Positions 45,001-55,526 of a stretch of 64,000 bases of DNA are shown in pieces. The stretch is from the NCBI GenBank assembly GCA_019915015.1, contig JAHBBC010000068.1:1-64000 (forward strand), given 5' to 3'. The position numbers and the translations under genes were made by a program. Below the pieces are notes generated by a model that had not been told where the DNA came from, made no database searches, and saw only the letters and a program-made list of their open reading frames with translations. Source of the DNA: Auriscalpium vulgare. Lineage: Eukaryota > Basidiomycota > Agaricomycetes > Russulales > Auriscalpiaceae. Positions within the stretch are counted from its first letter, which is position 1. Each line of letters begins with the position of its first letter.

Positions 45001-45960
45001 ATCGCTCTCCGACCCGTCGCCTATGACCGCGGAGGACGACGCATCCACTGCCGGCAGGACAGCGGCGACGAACCCAGGCTTGGCCTTGGTCTTCTGCTGA
45101 GCCCGAGCGGCGGCCTGAGCCGCCTCCTCGGTGAGCGGTTTGTAGGTGTCGGCCGCCGGGAAGCCGACCTTGCAGTCGATGGAGCGGTGACCGGCGTAAA
45201 AACGGCGGCACTTGCAACAGCCTTGATGCGCATTGAGGAGCGTGCGGTCCTCGTCGGTGAGCCTGGGGAGCCCACCGCGGGAGGGAGCGCCAGCCGCACC
45301 GGCACGCGGGGCGCTGGAGGAGGAACCGGAGCGTGAGGCGCTGGCGGCAGGCTGTGCATCCTTGTGCCCACGGGCCATGCGGGCGACTTCGGCTGTGATC
45401 TTCTCTACGTTGCGGATGCGCTTGAGGTCGAGGGCCTCGACGGCGTCAAGCCAGTCCTCGAGCGGCATGTCCGCAGGGAAGCGGGCGTCGTGTACCTCCG
45501 CACCGAGGTCGATGTTCATGCCCGCATTCAGCTTGCGTCGCATGGCGTCGTCATCGAGGTAGGAAGGGGTGTCAACGAGGAGGGTGTTCTTGGAGGTCAT
45601 TTCAACCTGCCATTCGGCGAAAGGGCGGGTACCTTGGCGCGAGTTCAGCAGCGCGTTGGACACGCGCAGCTCCGAGCCCGGCTGGAGCCACCTGCGACCG
45701 AAAAGGACGAGGAAGTCCTCGAACGGGAGCGCCTCGTAGTAATCGCGCCGCGCTCGGACCCACTCGCGTATGCGGGGATCCTGGAAACCGTCCGTGATCA
45801 TCTTCGTTTGGTCGAGGACGGCGATGTCCTTGTGCTTGTGGTACGACTCGCAGGCGTATCGAAATTCGCGGAGGGCCTCGGGCGAGACGTTGCCCGGAGT
45901 GAGAGTGGGAGGCTTCGTAACGGACGACTGTTCAACGCGTGCGGTGGCGGTAGCGGACAT
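41806..45960 (-). CDS. Ty3/Gypsy Gag-Pol polyprotein
   Basis: The open frame extends from 46,587, but the first part lies in the 5' LTR; the likely Gag Met is at 45,960 (MSATATARVEQSS). Order: Gag (ALREFRYACESYHKHKDI); a CX2CX6HX4C knuckle (CCKCRRFYAGHRSIDC, about 45,180-45,230); an aspartic protease with ALIDDGSQ; reverse transcriptase with YLDD at about 43,675; RNase H (TTDASDF, RTDHRTLEHF); and integrase with the HHCC finger (HDALGHFG, CAECQ) and DDE residues (VAIDFIGPL, IVSDRDKLF, HPQTDGASERTN). It ends prematurely at 41,806 after a one-base deletion; the rest of integrase and the chromodomain follow in the next frame. Otherwise the frame is unbroken for about 1,400 codons. Confidence 0.92.
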   Translation of the reverse strand: MSATATARVEQSSVTKPPTLTPGNVSPEALREFRYACESYHKHKDIAVLDQTKMITDGFQDPRIREWVRARRDYYEALPFEDFLVLFGRRWLQPGSELRVSNALLNSRQGTRPFAEWQVEMTSKNTLLVDTPSYLDDDAMRRKLNAGMNIDLGAEVHDARFPADMPLEDWLDAVEALDLKRIRNVEKITAEVARMARGHKDAQPAASASRSGSSSSAPRAGAAGAPSRGGLPRLTDEDRTLLNAHQGCCKCRRFYAGHRSIDCKVGFPAADTYKPLTEEAAQAAARAQQKTKAKPGFVAAVLPAVDASSSAVIGDGSESDSDTMYVVCPVRAAPLRPSSPSPSTPLVEEPMLWYCTATGPRPLHGRGAEVELAALIDDGSQVVLVRESVAAKLGLRRHCLAKPIPLGAAFSAGGDHTFSQDTSSVVATHWVKLSLSSSDSRYRARSVRALLAPDAMCMPVILGLPFLVANQIIVDHHLRTSIPKGSDYNMLHDYDDDPPPTSGDAPSSPTRADILAARACMVGELTARLLPQRAHCDRLAEHVAPVNIVAAVKVRVAALAHAQTLQELDSRMKSKYAALFPSDIPHLDDLPSDVYHRIRLKDANKTIATRSYNCPRKYRDAWRTLLDQHLSAGRIRPSASEHASPAFIIPKSDPSALPRWVNDYRMLNANTVPDSHPLPRVDDILADCAKGKIWGKLDMTNAFFQTRVHPDDIHLTAVTTPFGLYEWTVMPMGGRNAPGTHQRRMTAALRQHIGVICHVYLDDIIIWSQTVDEHIQNVDTVLRTLRDAQLYCSLKKTSLFCESVHFLGHEISRRGIEADPTKIERIMDWPVPRNATEVRAFLGLVRYIATFLPQLAELTRVLTPLTTLDAQHDWPGWFPSHQAAFDGVKALVLSRECLTTIDHQNPGENKIWVTTDASDFRTGAVLSWGPTWESARPVAFDSMQLKGPQLNYPVHEKELLAIVRALQKWRVDLLGSHFVVRTDHRTLEHFQTQRELSRRQCRWQEYLAQYDFDIEYVPGPDNTVADALSRLPVERETSTVSAFAAAVCLSRVVSHPDARLPVVCAVTLQISQDRALLDSIRSGYSDDAFCARLLRNLGSAPGARLQDGLLFVGERLVVPRTPSLRETFFQLAHDALGHFGADKSYAALRSSYYWPGMRRDLELGYIASCAECQRNKSPSVKPPGPLHPLSVPDARGDCVAIDFIGPLPPDSGFDTIVSMTDRAGSDVRLVPVKSSITAPEFAAVFFDHWFCENGLPLEIVSDRDKLFVSRFWRALHRLTGVKLKMSSAFHPQTDGASERTNKTVNQCLRFHVDRQQRGWVRALPRVRFDIMNTVNASTVSHLSSCAWDASLALSLPSFSQLQTQRWLNSARTAKRHNASSTKSL

Positions 45961-46491
45961 GGTGGAGTGTGTGTGTGGGACGGTCTCGGAGTCTGAGTCG
46001 GATGAGTCGGAGTCGTAGTAGCGACGGCGGCGAGGAAGCGGGGTATATGCGGTCTGGACGGGCGGCGGCGGCGGCGGTGACGGCGGCGATGGAGACGGTG
46101 ACGTGTATGTGACAAGCGGACGGGTGACGGGAAGGGGTGCGTCGGCGAGTGCTGGTTCGTCCGGAGACGGCGGACGGGACACGGGCAGCGGGACAGTGAC
46201 AGGCGTGGGGCGGTCGGGGTGTAGCGGGGACGGCGTGGGCGGGAGCGAGTCCTCGAGTTCAGTCCACACTGCGGACGTGAAAGCCGAGGCCAGGTCGGTT
46301 GACTCGGGGCTGGCGGGCGACTGGAGTCGTGGCGAACGACGACGTTCAAGGGCGGGTGGTGGAAGCGACCGTGTGGTCGTGCGGCCCGTCCTGGTTCCGT
46401 GGTCCACCGTGAGGCGAGTCGCGGAGCGTGTACGACGAGCGGCGGTCGTCAGGATGGCGGATGGCGGTCGGTTCGTTTTCAAAAAAAAAAG

Positions 46492-46832
46492 TGGAAGCCG
46501 CCGTGCGGCGACAACACTCAGAGGGCGTCCGGAGTCGGGCGCTCGTGAAAGGAACCGAGTATGATTGCCGAGATATCGTGCTAGCACCGTGTACGTGAGG
46601 GAGAGGGAAAAGAGAGACCAGCGCGTAACATACCTAGCACCGTGTACGTGAGGGAGAGGGAAAAGAGAGACGAGCGAGACGGCGCTGTCGTGCGCGTATA
46701 TAAGACGAGCGTGTCAACCGTAAGTAGCGAGAAGCAAAAGAAAGATCCGTATATAGTAACAACCACTCCGAAACGGGTACACGCGTCGGCCTCGTCGGAC
46801 GCGTGACCGCGCGTGGTAGACGTGAGTCTACA
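46492..46832 (-). repeat. 5' LTR of the Ty3 element
   Basis: 341 bp; reads as identical to the 3' LTR. The internal region immediately inside it (minus strand) begins with a run of T residues; no clear tRNA primer site was recognised. Confidence 0.9.
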
Positions 46833-47457
46833 CTAAGGAAGTTGTCCGGGTCGTCCTAGGGTGTCGGATCTGAGGGAAGGTCTTAAGGGACTGAATTTGT
46901 AGTGCCGTACTTATTCTGAGAATGTGGTCAAAACTTTTCGAGGCTCTTGCATATTTGATTCCGCCGAGGGTTTTGAACCATTCAAATGTGGGATCGGAGC
47001 AGAACATCATGAAATAAGGTCGTGTTATGACTCACATATGAGTGTCGGACAAAGTCACGTGCACCGGTGTCTTACAACAAAACCTTGACTGCTCAGAAGG
47101 TATGAGCTTTTGTGATGTCATAAGCTCAAAATATATTGTTTGGGTACTATTGGTGTCCTTTGAACGACCTCAGTTACCTTATTCGTAGATGCCCGACCTG
47201 CGTGAGTCAGTATACGCATCACACAGACCGTGATGTCATGCTGCAACTCATCTGTGACTTGAGTGTGTCACACCTCCGAGTTGCGCCCCATGATCCGTGG
47301 CAGCATGCCCAATGGTTCAGCAACACATATTGACCAACCATTTACTGTGTATGAAACTGTATATTAAACATTTACCCTACATCCGCTACACAAATAGTAT
47401 ATACAAATGGTAAAAACCGTGTATACACAGTAAATAAATGAAATGGTTGGAGCCTTA
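46833..47457. other. Right half of the hAT-like element
   Basis: AT-rich, with subterminal repeats of the CAGTAAATA/AAATGGT type near 47,330-47,450; no gene. Confidence 0.6.
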
Positions 47458-47614
47458 CTTCCTGCTGTTCATAAGCGGTGGTGTTCTGAGGCTCAGCTCA
47501 TCGTCAACGTCCTCAGGTCCTGTTTCCCTGTGCGTGCTCTGCAGCTTGAGCTCTCTCCCGGACTCCGCGCACACTCGTACTATCCCGTGCACTCGTAACA
47601 CGAGCACGGTGGCG

Positions 47615-48127
47615 ATGTCCGACGACGGGCACCGGGCGAACTGCGCGGAAGCGATGATAGGGACCAGAAATGCACTTCGGTTCGTCTGACGAATGGGCAG
47701 AGCATTGGGATGACGGTGCGTGCTTTCGTGTGGAATCTACGTGTTGGATGGCAGGCTGACGACGTGCGCAGGTCACGGCGGAGGGATTCATCAGTATGGT
47801 GTCCATACTGGTGCTCATCGCGCTCATCGCAGTGCGTGCTTTTCCCTGCGGTGCAGTCTACTGTAAGCTGACAACTTGAATGCGCTGTAGCGGAACGTGA
47901 TATTATACCGACGAACATGGGCTCTGGGGACGTGGAGCCTGCTGCGGGAGCCCACAGATACAGCCGTCGACCGCGTCCGACAATGCGTACACGACTGCAT
48001 CCTGGAGGCGATCGTCAACTCTGCCCCGGATCTGGATCCCTCTTCCATCGAGACGATGTCCGCATGGACGCTCATTGCGGACATCACTCCTCGCTATATC
48101 GTCTTCCGCTCGGTTACGGAGGCCATC
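47615..48127 (+). pseudogene. 7TM receptor family B, copy A (truncated, frameshifted)
   Basis: Parallels the gene at 58,035 from its ATG: exon 1 47,615-47,716, exon 2 with FISMVSILVLIALIA (about 47,772-47,831), exon 3 from 47,891 (RNVILYRRTWALGTWSLL). One base is lost in exon 1 after NC, giving an early stop. Similarity to the paralogue ends near 47,965; the remainder (VRQCVHDCILEAIVNSAPDL, to 48,127) is unrelated and unidentified. Confidence 0.65.
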
Positions 48128-48726
48128 TAAGATGTCAAATACCAAGACAAAGTGGCGCAGTCGCGGCATGTGCGGATGAATGATGCATGGGATAGGCTCT
48201 GCATTCGGGCGAACTGGCAAAATAATTTAAAGGAGACCATTGAAAGGTTAGGATAGGACCATCGCCCATTCACAGCGCTCCGGGTGACTACCAGGCTAGG
48301 GGAGTATAAGGAGACGACAATATTTCAAATGCCATCGTTAACAGACATACCTCAAATGGTGGCAGCTGCAGTAACTATTGAGGAATCTGCGCCGGAGTTG
48401 TTTCGATGTCCTGCAGTCACCGCGAGCTCAGAGCGTGCCCACCGGCCTGTGAAGCGCCAGTACGTCGACCAGCCCAAGGGGCTTACGTCCGGCACATCAG
48501 CGTCCGTGGCGGGGATGAGCGAACGGTGCCGGCTAGTGAGGCGCGTGAGCGCAGTGCCCACGACGGGGACATTCGCGACGGTCAGTGAGACGCAGTCCTC
48601 GACGGCTCCGGCGATGCCCTCATTCGTGCCGCCAGATGTCAGGATAAATGCCACATGGATGAGCGATACGATTGTCGTCGCAACTGCGAAATCATGTCAA
48701 ACGGGCTACTGCGGTTAGGGCAGTAA

Positions 48727-51546
48727 CATCAGCAAAAGTGCAGAAATGTTGCAGCGGCTTGCAGCGGCCACCAGCCACGTGCCCCCATTACAGCCGCTGG
48801 CGGCAGGTTACCGGCGCGATGCAAGCCTGGCAACTAGCTTACAACCGAGCGCAAGTCTTGCGGGCCTCATACAGCACCGATGCAAGCCTGGCGGGTGGGT
48901 TACAACCCGAGTGAAAGCCTGGCTTACAACTTACAACCGGAGCGCAGGCCTGGCAACTGCCTTACAACACCGACGCGAGGCTGGCGACAGCTTACGATGT
49001 CTTACAACAGTTGATTTACATATTCTGAATTTTACATACTCAGAGCAGCGAACCCGTCAGCGGCGAGGATGTTATCGTCTTCGCTGTCCTCGCTAACGCC
49101 TTCATCCTGCGCGCGCATGCCATGCTGCCAGTCCATTACACGTTTCACCCGCGGTACAACTTGGCACGCATCGAGCGCGGGCTGTGCGCATTGTGGAGCA
49201 AAGGTGCCGATGCATTGCTTGTGCGCACGCCGCTCTTGGGAGGCGGAGATGCTATGTTTGGACGCTAGGGCGGAAGGTGAGGGTGTGTCGGGCATAGTCA
49301 ATGTGTCTGGGAAAGCTGCAGTGGTGTTGGTGCAACGGTGAGCACACTTGAGCAATGGAGAGAGAGCTAGGGTGACTGTGCGTGGGGTGGGCCGATAGTG
49401 AGAGAACCGATGGACGATGCGCGCGCTGGGGCAAGGGCGAGAGAGCTGAGGCGGCGGTGCGCAAGCTGGGGCGATGTTGCGCGCACTGGGGTACTGGGTG
49501 GATACTGAGGTGGCGGTACGAGAGCTGGGAAGCTGCTGGCGGTGCGCATGCTGTAGCGGCAATGGTGTTGCCGAGGCGACAGCGCGCGCGCAGGACTGAC
49601 GGCGCGCAATTCTTCATAGCAGCCTCTAGCACGTTGGGAGCGACTACGGAAACTAATTAGCAATAGCGAACAGTAGCAACAGCGAACGGTTGGTTTTGTG
49701 CCTGTCCCACTCACTAGACGATGTGTGTCGCTGTCGGTTCGGGCGCGTCCTGACAGTGAGAAGTCAGTGAGCAACGTATTCAGATGTGAGCTGGCATACA
49801 TACGTACCTGTTGGCTGACCAAAAGGCATCCCAATGTCCCTATACCCATTCCAAGTCAGAGGCACCAACCTATGATCACATCAGCGGTGGTAAATGGCGG
49901 TGTGGATGAGCGGTAGCCTTGAGGTAGCTGAGAGCCAGACCATTGAAGTGCGACTCGGACTTGCGACGCAAGAGGCGAGTTGGTCACGTGGCTGCTCAGA
50001 TGGACGCGCGAAGCGCAAAGGCGCGTCACTTCTCTTGCCCTCCTACCACGACCATCCACTTCACTCCACATGCCATCGTCCCCTTCCCCCGACGATGAAA
50101 GTGCTGAGTACTTTTCCACTGAGGACGCTGACTCAGAGGGCGACACCGGCTTCGACAAGCGGGCTGCCTAGCAGAAGAAGGCGAGCCGGTTCGTCGTCTA
50201 CACTCTCACTTAGCCCTCGCTGATGATTTATAATAATGAGCGATAGGGCTCAGACCTGGATGACGACGTCGCCGAGAGCCCGCAGGCTATAACAAGCTCG
50301 ATGCCTACAGAGCAGCGCGAGCCAAGAAAACGAGGTGCGTCATCGTCTTCACTCTCGCCCAATATCAGCTGATATCTGTATATGTAAGTGAGCACCAGGC
50401 TTGAGGTGCGCACAAGTCGATGCGGTCAACTCGCGACAAGTCAACATCGAGGGTGTCGAGAGCACGCCCCGCGGCAGAGTGAGTTTTGGCCGCATATATG
50501 CCACATTCACCAACAACCATCTCATACAAGTGAGCGCCAGGCTCAAGATGCGGGCAAGTCGAAGCGGTCCAAGCCCACAAAGCCAAAGTCTAGGTCGTCG
50601 AAAGCACGTGCGGCAACATAGTGAGTCTTCTCTCGCATATATGCTACCCTGGCACTGACCATCACTGTGCCTACAACCTGGTTTCCTTCCCGCCAAAGCG
50701 TCCATGTCGAGCGGGAAGGACGCCAAGACGATGATCGTAGACATGTAAGGCTTCGTTTAATTCTCATATCCGCGTTGACGTACCTGACAAGACCTCAGCA
50801 GCACCTGGATCATCACAAGGAAGCCTACGAGGTCATCCGCTTCTTGGGCGCCCTTTCCCCTGCGCAACAGCCCCGACCAGTCTGGTGCACTCTCCACCCG
50901 CTCACCAGTTTGCCAGCTCATTTTTCATGGCGTTGCCTGTTGCCTCTCCTCAGCAGTGCAGGCCCCTGTCGGACCGGGATGACGAAGACGACGATGCAGT
51001 GCCCCACCGCGACGGCGCGACGCATACTCCCAACCCCCTCGGACGAAGAAACCGCACCGCCGAAGAAAAGTCTGCCGCCAAGGGCACGGGGAGGAAAGGT
51101 AGTATGCTTTGGTATGTTTGCTGTTCTGCTCGTTCTGCGCTGTCCTCTTGTGCTCGGGTGCTCTTGTATTGTGCTCTCCGGTTCCCTGATGCTGTCACTA
51201 CTTAAACGTTGTGACCGGACTCGTATTGGAGATCTTTGTAATTTTCGAGTATTCTTATGCTATGAACACTCATTGTACCTCCTTGAAAGTCTCGAAAGCG
51301 CGTATAATCCGTTGCAAGGGCTGAAAAGGTACGCCTTCTATGCAAGACTTGCGGTGGGTTACCAGGGCCTCTCGATAATCTTATGGGTGCTTATAACGTG
51401 GTTATCGCTCGGAGGGAATTAGGTTAACTAGTTACAGCCGGGTCTGCTGTCTGGTGACCGAGTCCCGGATCTGGCGACGATTGTGGACCTTGCGGCGGTT
51501 ATAACCACCTATAACCAGCCGCAAGATCTGTGCACTTTTGCTGATG
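48727..51546. mobile_element. 2.82-kb TIR element in a 7TM intron
   Basis: Perfect 16-bp inverted ends CATCAGCAAAAGTGCA, flanked by AA on both sides (48,725-48,726 and 51,547-51,548). Intact paralogues at 53,455 and 55,893 show the uninterrupted site as CAGTAAGGCACTTAC, consistent with a 2-bp AA duplication. The left ~300 bp contains repeated GCCTGGC...CTTACAAC motifs. No transposase was recognised. The interior holds Ser/Asp-rich frames (for example 50,070-50,171, PDDESAEYFSTEDADSEGD) and a minus-strand frame (49,032-49,300, MRAQDEGVSEDSEDDN) that look like captured or decayed gene pieces. Confidence 0.75.
48740..49010. repeat. Subterminal repeat array of the 2.8-kb element
   Basis: At least five degenerate copies of a unit with core GCCTGGC followed by CTTACAAC (or GTTACAACC), spaced about 35-50 bp. 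Such arrays near transposon ends often serve as transposase binding sites (inference). Confidence 0.55.
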
Positions 51547-52366
51547 AAGGCACTTACTGCTCGTGGAGAAGATGAACATGACGCGGTGCCGCAGTTGCCT
51601 GTCTTTCACGCCTTGTATGAGTCGCAGGGGAAGCGTGATGAGCAGAAAGTCTGCTATCACGTCGGCTACACAAGAAATGATGAGCAGATGGTGGGGTATC
51701 GGGGACGGACGAAGCGCGCTCACAGACTAGCTGGCAAATGGCCACCTGTTTAGTGAGCCGGCACTGAGGCGGCAGCTGCGACTTCCATCCCGGCTGCGGC
51801 TCGCAGACCCACAGGAGCTGCGCGACGAAAAATACGAGCGCCCCGACAAACACGCCGACGAGCCACATGAGCTTTCGCTGCGCGTCTGGGTTGGGGTCGA
51901 TCCGGATTATGGAAAGCAGGATGGAGAGACGCGCGGACCAGATTACGGTAGAGAAGGTAGACGCCGTGAGATAGTACGATGCCACGAGGCTCGACTTTGA
52001 CAGGTGGCCTGCGGATGGGGCCCAGTTGCTGAGTATCCTGTAGGGATCGAGGCAGAGAGTGCTTACCTAATCCCTTCGCGAACATGAAGGTCGCAACGAC
52101 TTGTATGATGAGGCTGCAATGTCTGAGCGCGACTCGACGCAGTAGATTACTGGCAGGACACGCACCTGATCATGGAGAAACATACCCAAGCGTCATCCCA
52201 CCAGTATCTGTCTCGTCTGATCCACAGACGAGCAACTGCAAAACATATGGCAACAGAGCCGGCGATGGACTCCGTCACTGGATAACCGCGCAGACGCTGA
52301 GATGACTATCCAATTCAATTAAACCCGAGACGCACGCAAAATGTTCACCACGCCGTTGGAGGACAT

Positions 52367-53126
52367 AAGGTAGATGCCTGGCGATCAACCACGGCCCGCT
52401 CAATCAGAGGTTGTGTAAAATGGGTGCGAGGGGTGTTGACTGGCCGCCGACGAAGCGTATCTTTATATGCAAGAACGTTACGACAGAGCGTCTACGAACG
52501 CGCCTTCATGTTGGAAAGTCAGCGGAGATCTTGCTAATAACATCTAATTGCTGCCCGGGAGTTGGCAAGCCGATTAAACAAGATGGGGAAGCCTACTGTC
52601 TGTAGCCTACCGTCAGGTGGTGTTGGCGCTTGCGGCGTCCAGTGATGTAGAGCACGAGGACATTCCAGCTGTCTGTCCGACGTGAGACAATGAATTGCAG
52701 GAGAACAGGCCAGAGTCAACCAAATCCGTGCCAAGAGAAAGAAAAAAAGAGAGAGCTAGAGAGATGCGAGCAGTGCGGTTGATGCCATCCGCAGGGCGTC
52801 CGTAACACTGTCAAGTCCGCGTTATGGCCACTTATGGCCACTCCAATCAATACAGGCACGCGTGCGTGTGAGAACTCGTCGAGAGACGAGTCAAGAGCGC
52901 TGCACTAGCGCTAGGAGCTAGACGCGAGAAGACCGAGGAGGTGTTATGAGCGAAAGCATCCATATTCAAGCACTTCGGCGGATCGCGCAGATTCGCACGA
53001 AGGATCGCGGGAAGAGATCGCATCCTAAGTTGCGCAGCGCCATCCCCGGCGATGGCGCGTATGTACACAGACAAATCTCAAAGAGCGGTGGCAGCTACAA
53101 TGACCGTTGAGCCATATGTACCGGGA
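52367..53126. repeat. Duplicated spacer preceding 7TM copy 3
   Basis: 52,430-52,720 is similar to 25,725-25,990 and 54,865-55,150; 52,845-53,060 is similar to 26,100-26,340 and 55,260-55,500. No intact frame. Confidence 0.65.
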
Positions 53127-54275
53127 TTATGGCCGAGTTCTGCAGTGCCGGACCGCACTGTGAGCTCGACGGCGGCCTGTGAAGCGCCAGAGCATCGACC
53201 AGCTCATGGCACTTATGTCCGGCATGTCATCGTCCGTTTCGAGGACGGGGACGGGCGCAATGTGGCGGCTAGCGAAGCGCGTGAGCGCAGTCCCTATGAC
53301 GGGGACATTCGCGACCGTCAGCGAGACGCAGGTCTCGGCGATCCCGGCGATGGCCTCATCCGTGCCGCCAGATGTCAGGATGAAGGCCACGTGGATGAGC
53401 GATGCCACTGTCGTTGCAACTGCGCGACGTGTCAAACGCGCTACTGCGGTGTGGGCAGTAAGGCACTTACTGCTCGTGGAGAGAATGAACATGACGCGGT
53501 GCCGCAGTTGCTTGTCTTTCACGCCTTGTATGAGTCGCAGGGGAAGCGTGATGAGCAGGAAGTCTGCTATCACGTCGGCTACACAAGGAATGGTGAGCAG
53601 ATGATGGGGTATCGGACACAGACGAGGCGCGCTCACAGACTAGCAGGCAAATGGCCACTTGTTTGGTGAGCCGGCCGAGGCGGCAGCTGCGACTTCCACC
53701 CCGGCTGCGGCTCGCAGACCCACAGGAGCTGCGCGACGAAAAACACGAGCGCCCCGACGAACACGCCGACGAGCCACATAAGCTTGCGTTGCGCGTCCGG
53801 GTCGGGGTCGATCCGGATAATGGAAAGCAGAATGGAGATACGCGCGGACCAGTTCACGGAATAGAAGGCGGATACCATGAGATAGTACATGCTCGACTCT
53901 AGCATGTGGCCTGTCGAAGGGGTCCTGCTGAGCACGTTGAAGTGTTCCCAGGAACTGTGTACTTACCCAGTCTTTGCGCGTAGATGAAGGTTGCAACAAA
54001 CTGTATGATGAGGCTGCAAAGGGAGTGGCACATGAGCGCGAGACGCAGTGGATTACTTGGAAGACACGCACCTGATCATGGAGAAACATGCCCAGGCATC
54101 GTCCCACCAGTATCTGTCTCGTCTGATCCACAGACGAGTGACCGTCAAACCTATGGTAACTGAGCCTGCGATGGACTCCGTCATTGGATAAACGGGCAGA
54201 CGCTGAGATGACTAGCCATTCCAAGTAAAGCTGAGACGCACGTTCAATTTTCACCACGCCGTCGGAGGGCAACAT
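53127..54275 (-). pseudogene. Pth11-like 7TM protein, copy 3 (frameshifted)
   Basis: Same six-exon layout as copy 1, with ATG at 54,275 (MLPSDGVVKIE). It encodes MYYLMVSAFYSVNWSARISI, LVGVFVGALVFFVAQLLWVC, DVIADFLLITLPLRLIQG and VASLIHVAFIL. Two bases are missing near 53,677 relative to copies 1 and 4 (where they encode QCRL), shifting the frame before the fifth membrane segment; the C-terminal tail is also displaced. Splice sites are otherwise kept. Confidence 0.65.
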
Positions 54276-55526
54276 GGATGACGCCCACGGGCCCGCTCGA
54301 GCAGCAGTACAAGTAGAGGGGAGGTCGTGTTGACTGCCGACGGAAGCGTGTCTCGTGTCTTAAGCGTCTTAACATTAAGTCCAAGGTTCTACGAACTCAC
54401 TCTGCAGGCGGGAAGTCAGCGGGTCCACAGTTCTTCGGTTGGCAGGACAATGAAACCAGGAACAATATGGGCAGCCCGACCGAGGCTCGCCGTTCAGTCG
54501 CCACATTGACGCCGCGCGCCTACTGACTGCAAGTGATGAAGACCAGCAGGACATTCCCGCTGCCAGTGCGATCCAGGACTAGAAAGCATGTGGAAAACAG
54601 GCCGGAGTCAAGATGATATGTTACCGGCAAAAGGTGGGCAAAAAGGAGTTGGAGACGTCGACCCACGAGATATCTAAGAGAGCCGAAGGCAGTCCTGGTT
54701 GTAGTACATAATGCCATCCAGGCGATCTAATGCGAGTTAGCCCCTGTTAGTCCCCGGAGGAAGACGTCAATTGATCCTGCGAAGGTTTGAATAGGTTAAA
54801 TCTTTCAAGCTATGCCTCAGGGAGACTAGTCCGTCACCGCCTCCGACGGAACGCGCAGTTGGGAGGGATGTTGACCGGCCTCCGACGAAGCGTATCTTCA
54901 ATGCAAGAACTTTACGACAGAGCGTCTACGGATGCGCCTTCTTGTTGGAAATTCAGCGGGAGTCTTGATTACGACAGCTAATTGCTGCGTGGTAGTTGGC
55001 AAGCCGATTGAACGAGACGGGGAAGCCTACCGTCTGACGCTTACCGTCAGGTGGTTGTTGGAGCTTGCAACCTCCAAGACTTCGACGGATGTAGAGCACC
55101 AGGAAATCCCCGCTGCCTGTCCGACGTGAGATCATAAAGTGCACGAGAACAAGCCAGAGAATCGGGGCCAAAACAAGAGGGGAGAAAGCTAGAGGTGCGG
55201 GCAGTTCGGTGGATCATCCGAGCCTCGAGGGCGTCCGTAACTTTGACAAGTCCGCTTAAGGGTCCAATCAATACAGGCACGCGTGCGTGTGAGAGGTCGT
55301 CGAGAGACAGGTCAAGAGCGCTGTACTAGCGCTGGGAGCTGCACGGACGCGAGAACACCGAGGAGGTGTTGTGGGCGGAATATCCATATTCAAGTGCGGC
55401 TCGCGGAGATTCGCACGAAGGATCGCGGGAAGATATCGCATCCTAGTAGGGACGAGTTGCGCAGCACGCTCTCCCGGCGATGGCGCGTATGTACACAGAC
55501 ATAATCTCAAAGGGCCGCGGTGTCAG
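54276..55526. repeat. Duplicated spacer between 7TM copies 3 and 4
   Basis: 54,310-54,530 parallels 27,570-27,780 and 56,740-56,950; 54,865-55,150 parallels 25,725-25,990; 55,260-55,500 parallels 26,100-26,340. This shows the unit repeats head to tail. No intact gene. Confidence 0.65.

Larger units (their letters stand above)
40895..46832 (-). mobile_element. Ty3/Gypsy chromodomain (chromovirus-type) LTR retrotransposon
   Basis: The 341-bp LTRs at 40,895-41,235 and 46,492-46,832 read as identical by eye and, on the minus strand, have TG...CA ends. The flanking 5-bp sequences are GTAAG and CTAAG, a target duplication with one mismatch. A polypurine tract (GGGGGGAGGAG, minus strand, about 41,236-41,250) abuts the 3' LTR. 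The interior encodes Gag-Pol with integrase and a C-terminal chromodomain. Identity of the LTRs indicates a very recent insertion. It is nested in the hAT-like element. Confidence 0.93.
40620..47457. mobile_element. hAT-like non-autonomous element, split by the Ty3 element
   Basis: The ends read TAAGGCTCCAACCATTT (40,620-40,636) and its inverted complement (47,441-47,457). They are flanked by an exact 8-bp duplication CTTCCTGC (40,612-40,619 and 47,458-47,465), and the uninterrupted site is visible in the paralogue near 57,880. An 8-bp duplication and TAAGG ends are hAT-like. Without the nested retrotransposon the element is about 900 bp, has subterminal CAGTAAATA motifs at both ends and no transposase, so it is non-autonomous. 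Confidence 0.75.
48352..52366 (-). pseudogene. Pth11-like 7TM protein, copy 2, split by a 2.8-kb insertion
   Basis: Exon 6 equivalent at 48,352-48,683 (ILTSGGTNEGIAGAVEDCV, VSLTVANVPVVGTALTRL). The other exons lie at 51,558-52,366 and encode SLIIQVVATFMFAKGL, VASYYLTASTFSTVIWSARL, LVGVFVGALVFFVAQLLWVC and DVIADFLLITLPLRLIQG. The insertion 48,727-51,546 falls in the intron between exons 5 and 6, making it about 2.87 kb. The acceptor before exon 2 has changed from CAG to CCG (near 52,258), so the copy is probably not spliced normally. The ATG equivalent is at 52,366. Confidence 0.65.

Noticed and set aside
46492..46587. Gag-Pol start at 46,587 within the 5' LTR
   Set aside because: The first ~30 codons lie inside the LTR and the next ~180 are low-complexity; the Met at 45,960 just before recognisable Gag is preferred.
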